This document shows, piece by piece, positions 1 through 13,387 of a stretch of 64,000 bases of DNA (its first letter is position 1; every line of letters starts with the position of its first letter). The stretch is taken from assembly GCA_964030475.1 (NCBI GenBank), contig CAXIPT010000002.1, positions 16,366,749 to 16,430,748 on the forward strand, given 5' to 3'. This stretch comes from Tethya wilhelma (Eukaryota; Porifera; Demospongiae; Tethyida; Tethyidae). Both the position numbers and the translations under genes were made by a program. The notes beneath the pieces were generated by a model. It saw only the letters and a list, made by a program, of their open reading frames with translations. It did not search any database and was not told the DNA's origin.

Positions 1-2410
1 TTCTACAGGACATGTAAACTGGCAGTATAGTGCACTTGGCTCAAGAGGGCATGTGTAAGTGCTATGTAAACTGATATTTCTACACAAACACAAGCTAATC
101 GCAGTGTTGGTTTTGAGAGGAGAAAGCTTAAATCTCTGGGTCTGGAATGTTTTGCACAATGCAACCTTATTATCGGAAGCACTTTCACCAAGCTTTGACA
201 TTGGTTTATGGGCTGCTTGCATGTTTAACTGTGTTTGCCTCTACAAATTGCAACAAATGAAGCCTTAAGAAGATAAAGCAAGACAAATCGCTGTCCTCTA
301 CTGCCATTGTTCCTGAGCTTGAAGGAGCTCGATACTTAATTAGTGGTAATAAATAGACATCGAGGTCATTTCAGTAGCAAGTGACAGAATTACCGGGCCC
401 TTGCCTACAACAACAAAGTATACTTTACAAAGTGTAGACTGCAAATGATTACAGCTATGATTTTTATTCATTGTAAGTTATGTCTAACAGTATAATGACA
501 GTTACTGCATAATTCAGTTGTAGTACAATGGAACGTTGTTCTGTCTATACTACTGGTGCCTTCATTTGCGTACACTATATACGTAGCTGACTGGTCTTGC
601 CAACGTTGAAAGTTCAATGGAATCCCATGACAAATTAATGCTGGTCCTGGTCTTACTGGCTGGTCCTACAGCTGACACAATCAGTATAGGTGGATGTGTA
701 GGCAAAGCAGTAATGCAGTTTAGCAAAAAGGTCCAGGTACCTTTATAGTGAGTCATGAAAGAAGCTTGTGGCTTGCTGTGTGAATTAGAGGATGTTTTTC
801 TTCAGCTTTGAAAGTTGGGACACAAGTCTGTGGGTGTAATTATGTCATGCAAGCCAGAGTTGTTTCTATACATGTTATGCACACAAAATCACATGTACAA
901 TACAATGATATTTTGGCTTTGAAAGCTCAAGTTTTGTCTCAGGGAAAAAATTTTAATATGTTAATGAAGCTAAGGACGAGCTTGCAATAAGCTCGCAAAA
1001 CTGTCTAGTTACTCATGTCCACGTGATTGAGTGTGCAACACACAACAACAGCTTATGATTTTTAAAAACCATTCTACATAAGGGCATTTTACAGGAGGAC
1101 CTGCCTGTCTGATCATCATCATATGCAATGTGTAGGCTGGACTGATGTATTGGGTGAAGGTGTATACCACTATAGCTGAGAGCCAACTGGAAGTCGTCTA
1201 CAGACTATTTTATTAGGCTGATCATAGCAGCAAGAGTGCTGTGTAGCTGCACACAAATGTACGATAATAATATTATGGGTGTGAGAGGGTCTCGTGTGCA
1301 TACGAGAGCACCTTCATGTACTCTTGCTCAGCAAACAACACTTTGAGTGGTGAATATTCAATTTGACAAAGTAGCTAATTATCCATTAATCATGTAGTTA
1401 TTGAGCACAATAATAATAATAATAATAATAATTATCATTATTATTATTATAATTTGTCTGCCTTGCCTGTCGTAAGACAAAGGAGGCTCGTCTGTAGCCA
1501 TCTTGTTTCAACCTTGTTTTGAGCAAGCCAGTGTAGCCTCGAGCAGACGAGACAACCCGACACTACCCAAAGATCAATCCACTCTAAAAATTTTATTTCA
1601 CTATGTAGTATGAAATGAAACTATAATTGCAACCATGCATGCATAAATCCCACGGCAAATATTGTCAGGTGGGGGAGAGCTAGGGTGCACCTTTAGAATC
1701 TGCTCAGAGTGCACTAATGAAGCGAGGAGGAGGGCCTGACCCAGAGGACTGTACGTGCCACAGGTCAATCTTTATGAGTGATGCCACTCTCTCACGATGA
1801 CAACACACACCGTGATGTGACCGACGGTACAAACAAACAGGCCATGCAGCACTCATCGTACGGAGGCAGGCACAGCCTCAAGTAACCACTGTGCATGAAT
1901 TTGTTAGCGATTTGAAAGCTGAGAGTCGACTGTTAATGCAATTTATTGTGCTAAGTTTGAATAGTTGGGTAAACTGGAGGTGGGATAAGCAGAGGTGTGT
2001 AGGAGAAGTGAGCAGACCTTCTTAGCACTCTAGCACCAAAACATAAATTATTATACAATTTTATTTGCTGGCTATATAATTATGACTAAATAAATTTTCA
2101 TTGCGTATGTAGGACTCAGCATCATCCTACGTTTGTTTATGTTCAGCACACCTAAGTAGCAGCTGGAGCTAAATAAGGTGGCAACTAGTCAGTGATAGGG
2201 CAATAGAGTGGAGTTCAAGGAGATCAGGCATTTCAGAAGAATTCCTAGACTTGTTTGTTCAAATGAAAAGTAGAAAGGAAAATCAAGTGATGAGTTTGTA
2301 CACTGGCTATCGTGTATCTTGAGCTTCCTACTGACCTCAAATTACTTTTGATTTTTTATAAAGTGATATGTTTTGTTGAGATCTACACTATGCAGATCCA
2401 TGATCTCTTA

Positions 2411-2489
2411 TACATACATACATACATACATACATACAAACATACATACATACATACATACATACATACATACATACATACATACATAC
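2411..2489. repeat. CATA microsatellite
   Basis: About 19 tandem copies of a four-base unit (CATA), interrupted once by an extra A run. A similar but longer tract lies at 34.57 kb in VPS33B intron 1. Confidence 0.95.
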
Positions 2490-3081
2490 TGATACAGATA
2501 CAATACTAGTGTTCAGTTTTTGTTTTCTCATTTGTTCTCATACAATTCCTCTATGGTAATTGTTGTAACTCATACCTTGGGGTTTACGTAACCGTTCATT
2601 TTGAAAAGGAATGCAATATAGGTGCAGAAATAAGACCCTTATCTGATGACCGCTAACTTATGATAATTACTGTTAACCTGATATGCTGACATTAACCACT
2701 TAGGAACCAATCAACATACTACAACTGCATACCACAACCAATGAATGGGACCATCATACTGTTGGCTAACACACCATACTTGCATGACGTTGGACACACA
2801 GGTATCTCATGCAGTGGCGGCAGACTTGATTAGTGTACAAAATAATCAATTATACAGTTATGTGTTCTCGTGAACACCTACTAGGGGTATCTTTGACTTA
2901 CACCTATTGCGAATTAGTAGAGTGTAGTGGGTGCTAATAGAATTAATGACATCTACTAACTCGACATTATTCTCAATGGGAACAGGAAATTTTTTTCTCT
3001 ACAGATCATCATCCTATAAATGTACATTGCCACCCGATTACACCTCCTTTATCTAGAATTACACTTTCTTCCTCCCCTTCT

Positions 3082-3393
3082 CCAAGCACACCCTCCTCTC
3101 CTCACAAAGCACACCCTCTCCCTTCACCAAGCACACCCTCCTCCCTTCACTATAAGCACACCCTCCTCCCTTCACTTAGCACACCCTCTCCCTTCACTAT
3201 AAGCACACCCTCCTCCCTTCACAAAGCACACCCTCCTCCCTTCACTATAAGCACACCCTCCTCCCTTCACTTAGCACACCCTCTCCCTTCACTAAGCACA
3301 CCCTCTCCCTTCACTATAAGCACACCCTCCTCCCTTCACAAAGCACACCCTCCTCCCTTCACCAAGCACACCCTCTCCCTTCACTAAGCACAT
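3082..3393. repeat. Minisatellite of AGCACACCCTCCTCCCTTCAC-type units
   Basis: About 15 head-to-tail pyrimidine-rich units of 18-24 bp, each built from GCACACCCTC followed by TCCCTTCAC and a variable linker (TATA, AA, TT or CC). Unit types alternate irregularly, which suggests repeated slippage or unequal exchange. The strand bias (C/T on +, G/A on -) could favour unusual DNA structure. No spacer diversity is present, so this is not a CRISPR array. Confidence 0.9.
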
Positions 3394-6300
3394 ATCATTG
3401 GTCACATCATTTCTTAGTGTAAAACCTGTGCAATTATACAGCATGCTCATTCTCTTCCTTCCAATGTAATGGCCAATGTCAGCTCTTGCCAAACAAAGCC
3501 ATACTCTCTAATAGGTTTATGATAATATCATTACATTCCACTAATGGTTGACAACTAACTTGGGGGAGAGAAAGAACAAACCGCTGAACTAATGATGTAA
3601 ACAGTCAACAGAAGCACAAAAAGTGGAGCATGGAAAGTGACAAAGAAGTGCTTTTGTGAAACAAATACTCTTGATCCAAGTGAGAGCCGTAATGGCCTAC
3701 CAAACCTGGGCATAAATATGAGGCTGTCAAAAACAAACAAACATATAGTTTACTAGAAAACAGTAATGTTAGTTAATGCAATAACATGTAATAATCGATA
3801 ATACAGTGTCTTTTAAATCCTTAGAACAACAGAGGAAACACGGCTTAAAAATATATTTTCACCGTAACTAGGGGCTACTGTGTGGGCCCTCATCCATGTG
3901 TGCACATCTAGGGCCATTCATCATTCGTTCCTTTCAGGAATCAACAGAGTGGGCCTGAAATTATTTCAGCCACAATAAAGTAGCTCTATTACTCCACAAG
4001 AGTAAATAATTGTTGGAGCATATGTCTCCAGGATGCTGGAAAAATGTCTTTATAATATTATTGCACGTTTCCTCCCAGTTTGAAGATACGCATTCACGCA
4101 CACACAACGTACATATATATGCATGCAAACGCGTGCGCTGTGTACATGTGAAGCTTCTACGCAATTTTCTTGACAGTGTATTAGATCACTTGATGTAATA
4201 CAATTTCATTAATGAATACCAAGGTAAATTGTCACAAACAAACGAGTCCAAAATATTCTATTGACACTTACACAAACACATACTGCTCTCTTCTTCGAGT
4301 CACACACCCAAACTGAAACTTCGTAGCGGGTCGTTCTTTCGCTTCTGAAAACAACAAAGAGCAACAGATGATGAGAGTGGGAAACCATGCACACCATAGA
4401 AAACAGCATGCACACCATAGCATACAACATAATATAGCTTACAAACCAACTCTGGTTGGTACGCTATCAGTGGTAACGCTGACCATGCAAGTAACGGTAA
4501 AAGCTATTGTGCACCAACGCAACAGGGTCGAATCTTTACCAACACTAACTCTTTCCTTGAAAAGGAATTAATTCAGCCCCCACCCACTCCCCTCCCCCCA
4601 AAAAAGTGAGATAGGCTTCAGAGGAGATGGTCCAAGAGTCAACAGTACAGTAAGTTGAGACACTTGAAATACAGACAACAGAGAAATCCCAATTGTTAGG
4701 CCATCTTGAGCCCTGAAGGTCAGCCCTGACCTACCCCCACGGATTGTGAGGGTTACTGGTTGGATAATGGACCATTATTTCATGTGGTCGGATGGCAATT
4801 ATGGACACAGACATCGTTAATATTCATAACGAGAAGCCCTTTTTGCATGAATAATCATGTGCAGCGCCAGTGTACAAAAATGCCTTTTGTCGTGAGCACT
4901 CCCACAGCCAGTAACCAAACACACCTCGAGATCGAGCCATTACAATCACCATGCTCTTAAGAGGCTGAACAGACACAGTACATCACGTATTTATAAGTCG
5001 TAATACAGATACCCTTTGACATTGTTCTTAAGTGGTTTAGGATACCAAGTGGCATTGTGAGTATTAGGCCACAACATACTATGTATTGATAAGTGCTTCC
5101 ATGAAATGGAGAAATGGATCTCCCACTAACAGCATTCTATCACCCCTCCAGTGGACCAGGGGCCAAGCCTGCCACTAGAGGCAGATGGGTTACAGATGTG
5201 CTATTGGTGCTACTGTTACATAAGGCTGAACGTGATAGAGGAAACAAGGATGTGGTTCTGTTAGTGCTGTTAGAATAAGATTTCTTCAAAGAAGGCTTGA
5301 AGTAGACTTCTGTGTGCGTAGGTTGGTTCCCTTGGGGTTAACACCCATTCTACTGGCGGTAACTATACACCACATCCATGGCTTACAACAGCAAACAAAG
5401 AAAATTAGAAATCAATATCAGAGTTGGTGAGATGGTCACACGTTTTTCCCTTGAAACCCAACCAGGTGACGATAAGCTATCCGTCAGTGTGTCTATACTG
5501 TTGACTGTGATCCTACACAAGGATTACAGTCACTGATAGAAAAGAAACTCTTCAAACCGGCCACATGACACTAGTTCCTTTCATTCAAAAAGAATCTTTT
5601 GAGAGACTATATTGTCTTGTGTTTGTTGTACCAAAGAATACATTATCACCATAGGGTTGTCATGACTGTAGTCATCAGTTCAGTTCAGGTGTAACAATTA
5701 TCCCCAGATAATTCTGATAACTACCAGAGGATAGCCAGTCACATGGCAAACGATATGCTCTGTACGAGTGTCCTCTTGCAACATGTACCTGCTGGGTGAG
5801 GCTGGTGACCAGGCACAGTTCTGATTGTGATACAGACACAGTCACATGGCGTGTGCTATTTGAGAGGCTAGGTGTACCCGCAAACAATGTAACCCAAAGC
5901 TAAAATGTAACTAAATGAATACCAAATCTACACGCTATGTAGACTATGTATAGTATGTGCTGCAGTCTGTGTATGAATGGCTGAAAATTCAATTTTTTAG
6001 CAAGCAAGTGTACATAGCAGCCAGTATTTTGCTTATAATTATATCTATTGGTAAATGAGATTACAACACTCCCCCTGTTCAACCACACATCAGCTCCATA
6101 TTTATATATAGAAGGACAGATTCAAGGCTTCTCTGCTACTGGATCACCTGACCAGGGATAAACAAGTTAAAGAGAATTTTAAGTGTGCCATTTTTAAACT
6201 GTAGGTGAACTTCCTGCTTATACTAAACAATTCACCAACTGCCAAACAGGGAGCTGGAGAAGAATGGGCACTGATACTATTATCACAAAACACAATCTAA

Positions 6301-9289
6301 AAATAGCCCCACAATCAACTAATAATTATAGGTACACCACCAGCAATAAGCTGCATGTAAAATACATGCACATGTACAAAAAGAAAGAAAGATTCGAGCC
6401 AAGAGGAACATTTGGTGCTTTAATTGATTCTAGAAAATGTGCTTGTAGATTCCAGAGTCTCGTAGAACAACAACAAAAAGGCAAATGGAAAGTGAACAAG
6501 CACATAATTATCAGCCTAGACATTGCCTGAGGAGGAACAAAACTATTCTGCCAACAACCAATCAGTAGCAACAACCAGAGCATACCATACAGTAAGCTGG
6601 GACAAAATGCCAGTGAGCAAATCGCAATGCCATTAATGGGAGAAAATGAGAGAGAGAGAGAGAGAGAGAACAAGCTCTAGTAAAACACTGAAGCTATTAT
6701 CACTTGTTTGCAAACATGCAAACACAGTTGTTTTGTTTAGAGTGGACACTGCAGTGTAACAAGGGTTCCCCGGAGAAGTTGGAACAGTACAATAGTGATC
6801 AAAAGATCCTATAATTACTCCATTAATGCATTCTATTCTCCCCAGAGAAGGAACTCAGAGAGAGAGAAGAAGAGCACCAACACTGACTGGGAAGAGCCAT
6901 GGATGTAAAATTGAGCCAGATGAACATACAATGCCTCAAAAGTTAGACTCCCATTGATACACTCTATACAGAAATTTTCTCTTCACATGTGCTCTTGAGG
7001 CGACTGCTAGCCACTGAATAGTCTCGCATTGAGCACACCAAAGGCAGGATTCACCACAATACACAACAAACACACACATGAAGCCAGCAAGACAACAAGG
7101 TAAGCTATTTGTTGACGATGGGGAGTTTCTGATTGGAGGAAAACACAGCACTGTCCATCAGTCAGACAAGTGGCACCTCAACAAAGATCACCAGCTTTGA
7201 ACCTTACCTCTAATTACGTTATAGAGTTTAAATTTTAAATTTCTCTGCTTGCAAACAACCTACTTGCACGCTCATTATAAAATAATTCTTTGCGAAAACA
7301 CAACAAGCACAAAACAAAACCACACAATTATTTGTATACAAGTTGAGCTTTTGGCCAAATATAGCATCCCTGTGTAGCCACCAACAGCCTCCAGAGAGGG
7401 TCACTGGTTAACCTTAACAAGAAAGATCAGAGGGACTACTTCATTCCTGGTTACAAGTGTTTGTGTACACTTACAAAAGAATAAAAAAATGTTCATAACT
7501 ACACTGTCGGTCTCTCCTCAAACATGTACGCTCTAGTACCTACCTGGAATGTGTTGCGCACAATTATGCAACAAACCACTCAAAGAACATCCTTGACCAA
7601 CTGCCAAAAGTGTTTACAGCCCCCTCAATTATTATGTACATAATCGTCATTTTCAATCGATAATTCATTAATCTGTTCCAGCTGCTTCTCTCCATAAACG
7701 CTCATGTATGCATGGCACGATGATAGGACAACAGGCATAGCTCCCATTGATTGCCGGGCAACATCTTGGCTTTGTTCAAAAAAGGACTCAACAGTCATTT
7801 CATCTCTTTCAGGAATGGAATTCTCTCTCAACATAATAACTATACTATGTCATGGTCATGATACATATTAATGAGTCCTTTATGTATAAAAACAACAACA
7901 ACTTTATTAAGCTAATTCTATCAACAAGCTCTATAGTCCATAGCTCAAGATGGGAATCCAATGGGAAAATACCAAGCAGCAATAGCTAGTTTCCCAATTG
8001 AGAAACACAGCACACAACACCCTTGTCTTCCAAGAGTGTTTTCACTGGGTTGGTAACCCAATAGGCAGTGGTGCTGTACACAATTTAAACTTCCCACCAT
8101 AATGGGATTAAACAGTGCCAAAATCAAAGACACAATCTCTATTCACCTCTCACAGTGTTTGGGCTGTGGGAATTTTTTTCACAGAATAACTCACTCTAAT
8201 AAGAGAAAAGTATGCTGTTATCATCTGTACACTACACTGTGTCTGCCTGTGGTGGAGTACAGTTATGGTCTTCTCTCAGCCTTAGTGTGCCACTCTTATA
8301 TACAAGGGATGTTTGTACCCACTCAGAGACAAATGAGCGCATTTCCAAAGGCCCTGAGACCATTTTTAGGTGCTTTTCACACCACGGCATAAAGATGAAC
8401 CTGAGATTGAGGTTGTAAGGAAGAAAACTATTGACCATATTTGAAAGTTAATGTGATTATTAACAAATTATAACTACACCTTGATTTCTGAAAGAAAGGG
8501 AAAAATAGTTATATCTATATATAAAGAAGACATTCCAGGTACCCTACTTCCTACTCCATATTCCCCCTACAAGATATGAGTAACCTAATGCGTCATTGCA
8601 CTCACACTTTTAGGGGAAAAAATAGCTTGATATACTATAACAAAACAGCTTGAGCAAAAATGCAGTATTTCCACAACAAAAGCATTACCCCATTGATAAT
8701 TGAATCATAACTGAGACATATTCAATTTAACAATACATACTCAATTACCATTACCTACTAGAGCAACATGCCCCCCCAAAACCACCATCATCTCAACTCT
8801 CAGCTCACAAAAAAAATTGCAAGAGAGTTTAAAATTTCATTATTCCTACTTTGAACCACAAAATTATTACAGTACCCTTCTTCAAATATCTTGCAAGAGT
8901 TCACGACCCCTGGTTCACCAGCTACACCCATAACCAAACCAGCTTGCCACACTCCCCACAAGAATGGTTTCCTCCACAATTATACATTATTCCAATTTAC
9001 TTATCCATTTTGTGTGGATGCAAGCACCACAGGTATCTCGTTCCCAATACCTCGTAATGACCAAACATGGAGTTGTTTACTCGAGTTGTTTGTGGTGTTA
9101 AGTGTATACAACCAAATACAGGTGTGTTGTGTGTGCATCTGGTAAACAAGAGGTGAGGGTAATGTAGGAAGGAAGCAGTGGTTGGCGAGGGAGAACTGAA
9201 AGAACAACGAACAAACACGATGGAATTGGTCAAGTTATATGAACACTTCACTTTACATACTAGCAAGCACGTGTGAAGTCAAGTGTTCA

Positions 9290-9327
<38 letters not shown>

Positions 9328-9472
9328 GACAGACAGACACACTCTAATTCAAGAGTTCATTTAATCACAAGTGGACACTAAGTCTGAGACTATATTTAAA
9401 CAATCCATGGAGCATAAGTGCAGTCGAAGAAACCCATAAATTTGTCCAATAGATATTCTTGAAGTGGCTTCC

Positions 9473-9474
<2 letters not shown>

Positions 9475-9514
<40 letters not shown>

Positions 9515-9526
9515 CACACACACATN
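9475..9526. repeat. CA microsatellite ending at an assembly gap
   Basis: (CA)n, with one CG interruption, runs almost to the single N at 9526. A second CA tract lies at about 9293-9322. The coincidence of gap and microsatellite suggests the contig broke inside the repeat. No duplicated sequence was seen on the two sides of this N, unlike most of the others. Confidence 0.9.
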
Positions 9527-10282
9527 TTGTTCGAAAGTCAAGTGAAAACAAAGAAAGAGTGGCTACTTTAGCTTCTTGGAGTGTAAGGTGCCATTGAAGG
9601 TGAAAAATTCCACACGGATTGCGAAGCCTGGATTGGTCGCCAAGAATTGTATTGCAACATTGGGCGCGAATTAGGCGTTTCCAATCCCGGGTACGTGTCT
9701 ATATTATCTATGCTAGAAGTGAATGCGAATGGACTTTAGTTTGTATGCTATACTTTGATCAGATGCTCAGATAAGTTTGACCATACATAAACCACATGCA
9801 GAGGAGGTTGGAACCGGAAGCACGTGATTAATTTACGTAGATGTTAACCATGATTTGTTCTCCAATGGTTGCAATACATTTTTTTAATACTCTGTGTTTT
9901 GTCAAAAGTAGCAAAGATCAGCAAAGATGATGTGGATTGTGCGAATAACTAAGTAGAATGGAAAGTATTTAAGACCCGTACCCAACCGTCCCCTTCTGTT
10001 ATCGCGAGCAATGGCTGCATTTACTTCAAGGGGGTGTGGCACTTGTGCAATTTGGTCGAGATGGCTGTCTATTCTCCTTTTGGGCGTCCTTTGAGAATGT
10101 CAACTGCGTCTACCAGTGAGGATGAAACTAGGGCTCTAGTATTGATCTAACTTCAAAAATAAAAACAGTCGTAAACTACTGTTCTGTCTTCAATCTGACA
10201 ATCATTATCTGATACTTCTTCAGTGGCACCGTGATAACCGAAAAACTAGAAACAGTTCCACGCACTCTAGTATGAGGGGAAA

Positions 10283-10348
10283 TGAGATGCTTTGACCGTC
10301 AAACCATCAAATTAAAATCCCCGTCAATATTTCCGGCTATACGGTATG
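10283..10348. mobile_element. Fragment of a MITE family with TATACGGTATGTA end
   Basis: The segment contains GACCGTCAAACC, CCCGTCAATATTTCCGGC and then TATACGGTATGTA. Nearly the same order occurs at about 47845-47894 in a CCT7 intron, so this is a dispersed repeat family. It lies just beyond the broken end of the retrotransposon at 10430-12255. Confidence 0.55.
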
Positions 10349-10429
10349 TAGGCTATCTGGGAATGAGGTTAGAGCATGCATGATATTGTTTGTTATAACA
10401 CTGGTGAAAGAGTATGCCTGGCATAAATT

Positions 10430-12255
10430 CATAATGAAGCCTATAGCATAAATAGGATTGAAACCATTTCCAAAAAAGAACCGGTAATACCCAAACGCCA
10501 TAATTTAAATAGAAGCTCATTGTGGGGAACACTATCAAAGGCTTTTTTGAAATCTAGATAGATAATAATTTATCACAAGTGTTTTTACTTTCCACATTGG
10601 TTGTAATTTGGTGAATAAAGAGTAATAGTTGACTTATAGACTGGAGCGATTTTGAGAAAGCCAAATTGAGAGTTGTTTATTTTGGGTCGTATGAATGGAA
10701 TTATTTTGGCATAAACAATAGATTCAACAAGCTTAGAGATAATATAGACAACAAAGAAATTGGACGATAGTTCGAAACTAAATGAAGGTCTCCCTTTTTA
10801 GGAATTGGACGTATCTTGTGGACTTTCCAATCAGAGGGAAATTGATGTGATTTGAAGCTAAGGTTACAGAGATAGGTTATTAGTTCAGTCAAAGATGTGG
10901 CACAGTATTTGAGGACTTTGGGACTAATGCCATTATCTCCAACTGATTTAGATGGATCTAAGGATATTAGGAGGTCAAAAACCTCTGACTGGCTAGTAGA
11001 GATTTCATACAATTGAGATGTTGGTGTTGGTAGCTCGTCTAGAGTAGGGAGGTTGAAGTTACTAGCTGGGTAAAAGTTGAATTAAGTAATGGTTGAAAAG
11101 TTCAGCAATCTTTGTTGGACAAGTAATAATTGAACCATTGTTGCAGAAAGAAAAGGGCATAGAGTTAACATCGCTTAGTTGTCTGAGGTAGTTGTAGATT
11201 TTTTGAGGATTCTTACTAAAGTCTGAAACAAGACGCTAGACATAGTCTTCCTTTGCATTAGAGAACATGCATTCAAGTCGACATACCAACTGGTTTAGTT
11301 TAGTGGTTCTAGTAACAGTTTCTTTCTTTTTAAGCTGATGACGAAGTGTTTTAATACAGTTCAATGTATGCCTGATTTCAGATGTATACCACTTTGGTTC
11401 AAGGTGAGAAGAACGCTTGAAAGTAGGGATGAAATTATTACATGCATTCTGAATTGCTAGTTTGAGTTCAATGCAAGCAAAGTTGACATCTTGTAAAGCT
11501 TCACTGCTGAACTGAAAGTTGAAGAGCATGTCATCAATTGCTTGAAAATTGGTTCTGGAGTAGTTAAAAGCATGGACTGATGAATAGAAAGTTGATGTTT
11601 TGGGGCACTCACTGCATGCTATAGTAAAATAAACAAGGAAGTGATCTGAAAACTTATTTGTTACTGAGGAATCCACAGAAATGTTGTTAAGCCTATTAGG
11701 TGAATTGGCCAGAACAATGTCAAGGGTGTTGCCACAGATGTGAGTGGGAGTAGTGATTAGTTGGATGAGATTCTTCATGTATACAATATCACATAGAGAT
11801 CTGGAAAAAGGGTTTGATCCAGAAAGGGCTGACCAGTTGATATCAGGTGCATTGAAGTCACCAGTTATCAAGATATCACAGTTGTCAGGAAGAGATTCAA
11901 TGGCTTCTAGCACTGACGTAAGATAGGTATCAGAGCTTGAAGGAGGAATATAGATACATAAGGTTCATTGGTGGCTTGACTGAGATTTGAATAGAAATTA
12001 GTTCTAGAGAGACATGATTGAGAACAAGATTCGAGGAAATTCTGTTGGATACAAAAACTACAACGCCACCACCTCTAGAACCTCTGTCACGTCGGTAGAT
12101 TGAGTAGCCAGGAAGTAGAAGTTCCATACTGTGTGTGTTGTCATTAAGCCAGGTTTCGGTTATGCAAAAAATATCAAATTTGTAGATTGAAATTAGAGAT
12201 TGGATGATTGAGATTTTGTTGTTTATACTGTGTGCATTCCATATGCCTATGCTTC
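10430..12255 (-). mobile_element. Dead non-LTR retrotransposon (endonuclease + partial reverse transcriptase)
   Basis: Read on the minus strand from 12255, this encodes an APE-type endonuclease. It has an ITETWLND segment near the start, a GDFNAPDINW motif in the frame at 11913-11236, then LDIVLANS and SDHFLV, which are typical late endonuclease motifs. A reverse transcriptase N-part follows (11012-10701, with IPKKGDLHLVSNYRPISLLS), then a KAFDSVPHNELL segment near 10540 that matches the catalytic aspartate region. The order endonuclease then RT fits a CR1/L2/Jockey-like LINE. Frame breaks near 11930, stop codons near 11235 and in the RT, and the absence of the YxDD box and 3' part show it is inactive. 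It is 3'-truncated, unlike the usual 5' truncation, and is followed by a MITE-like end at about 10283-10348. Confidence 0.85.
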
Positions 12256-12900
12256 AACTATAGTGGCTATTATCAGTATTCAGAGTTATCAGTAGTTCTG
12301 ACTCTTGAGCTCAAGGTTTTCTAGTTTAGAGCCTCTCACAGCTGTTCTAGCTTTTGCTTTCATTATCCAGTAGTATTGGCATCTATCCATATACCCAACA
12401 TGACTGCAGTAATTAATTCAGCTGTGAAACTATTCTGCTTGCCGCTGGGTTTAAGCACTGCGTTCATATACAAGTATAAAGTATGATTTTAGCGGACGAA
12501 CATAGTGATACAATGAGCTTACCTTCGTGTAGGTTGTTGTCACTTAGAGTAAAACGTGCTCTAGCTTTTTGCTGTGCCAATCACTTCTCAGTGCCTGGAC
12601 ATTCTGCCCAGTGTGAGGCCATGCAGTGTTTATACAAAATTTCAAGTCAGGGTTTTGCAATTTTTCATATACACGTGGCATGGCATGCGGTTTATTTGGA
12701 ACAATTAAAATATAGTTCAGATATATATGGAAAGCGGTCGGTTGGACGATTACATCACACGCTTATGTGGGGCTCGCTACGTGGTTTACACTCATATAAC
12801 GCTCATGCGCATTTAATGTTCCTGGAAGCACTCTTGCTTTTTTCAGAGACAGACCAGTCTCTGTTAGCCTTTCTGCACCTTAGTGTTGAAAAAAGTGAAT
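12256..12900. other. Short stretch without recognised gene
   Basis: This lies between the retrotransposon and a long-armed inverted repeat. A 139-codon open frame on the plus strand (12483-12902) has no recognisable domain, and its end runs up to the inverted repeat. I do not call it a gene. Confidence 0.4.
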
Positions 12901-12902
12901 GA

Positions 12903-13244
12903 ACAAGTAGTAAAAATTTTGCAAAAATAAGCAGTGTAGGAATGGGCAGTGCAGTAAAAAGCAATGAAACAAGGCAAGACTTGGAACTTCGGCACATGAC
13001 TACTTCATTTTTTATGCCCAGATCTTCTGATCTAACAAAGATTTACCTGCATGCCTACTGATACTTCATCCCAATTAAGCAAGTGACTGCATGCATGACT
13101 ACACCAGGGCTAAGAACAACATGCCTAGGAGACTGAAAATGAAGTAGTCATGTGCCGAAGTTCTGAGTCTTACCTTGTTTCATTGCTTTTTACTGCACTG
13201 CCCATTCCTACACTGCTTATTTTTGCAAAATTTTTACTACTTGT
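12903..13244. mobile_element. MITE-like element with ~108 bp inverted arms
   Basis: The left arm (about 12903-13010) and right arm (about 13136-13244) are near-perfect reverse complements over about 108 bp, starting at ACAAGTAGTAAAAATTTTGC on the left and ending with its complement on the right. The spacer is about 125 bp. No open frame of note lies inside. Long, nearly identical arms indicate a recent foldback or MITE insertion. A transcript crossing it would fold into a long hairpin. It lies just upstream of the first exon of the unidentified gene at 13388. Confidence 0.85.
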
Positions 13245-13387
13245 ACATGTAGCTATGATACTCTCTTCTACACAGTGCAGTGTATGCGTATGAATAAGTA
13301 TGCTAGCTTGTTGAGTGTATCGAGGTTTGTGCACAATTCATGGTGCCTTCATTTTACTTTAACTCATATACATGCCTATATATATAG

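Larger units (their letters stand above)
1..9525. other. Gene-poor stretch, no recognised gene
   Basis: I read both strands and found no open frame with a recognisable domain, no chain of phase-compatible exons and no RNA gene. The open frames are all shorter than about 115 codons and have low-complexity or unremarkable translations. The stretch holds an AT-rich palindromic trinucleotide tract (about 1410-1452), a CATA microsatellite, a minisatellite at 3.1-3.4 kb, a short GA run near 6650 and two CA tracts near 9.3 and 9.5 kb, the second ending at the N at 9526. Unrecognised exons could still be hidden here. Confidence 0.5.

Noticed and set aside
3082..3393. CRISPR-like array of short repeats
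   Set aside because: Units are directly adjacent without unique spacers, and the genome is animal; this is a minisatellite.
12483..12902. 139-codon open frame on the plus strand
   Set aside because: No recognisable domain or splice support, and it ends at a MITE; likely chance.
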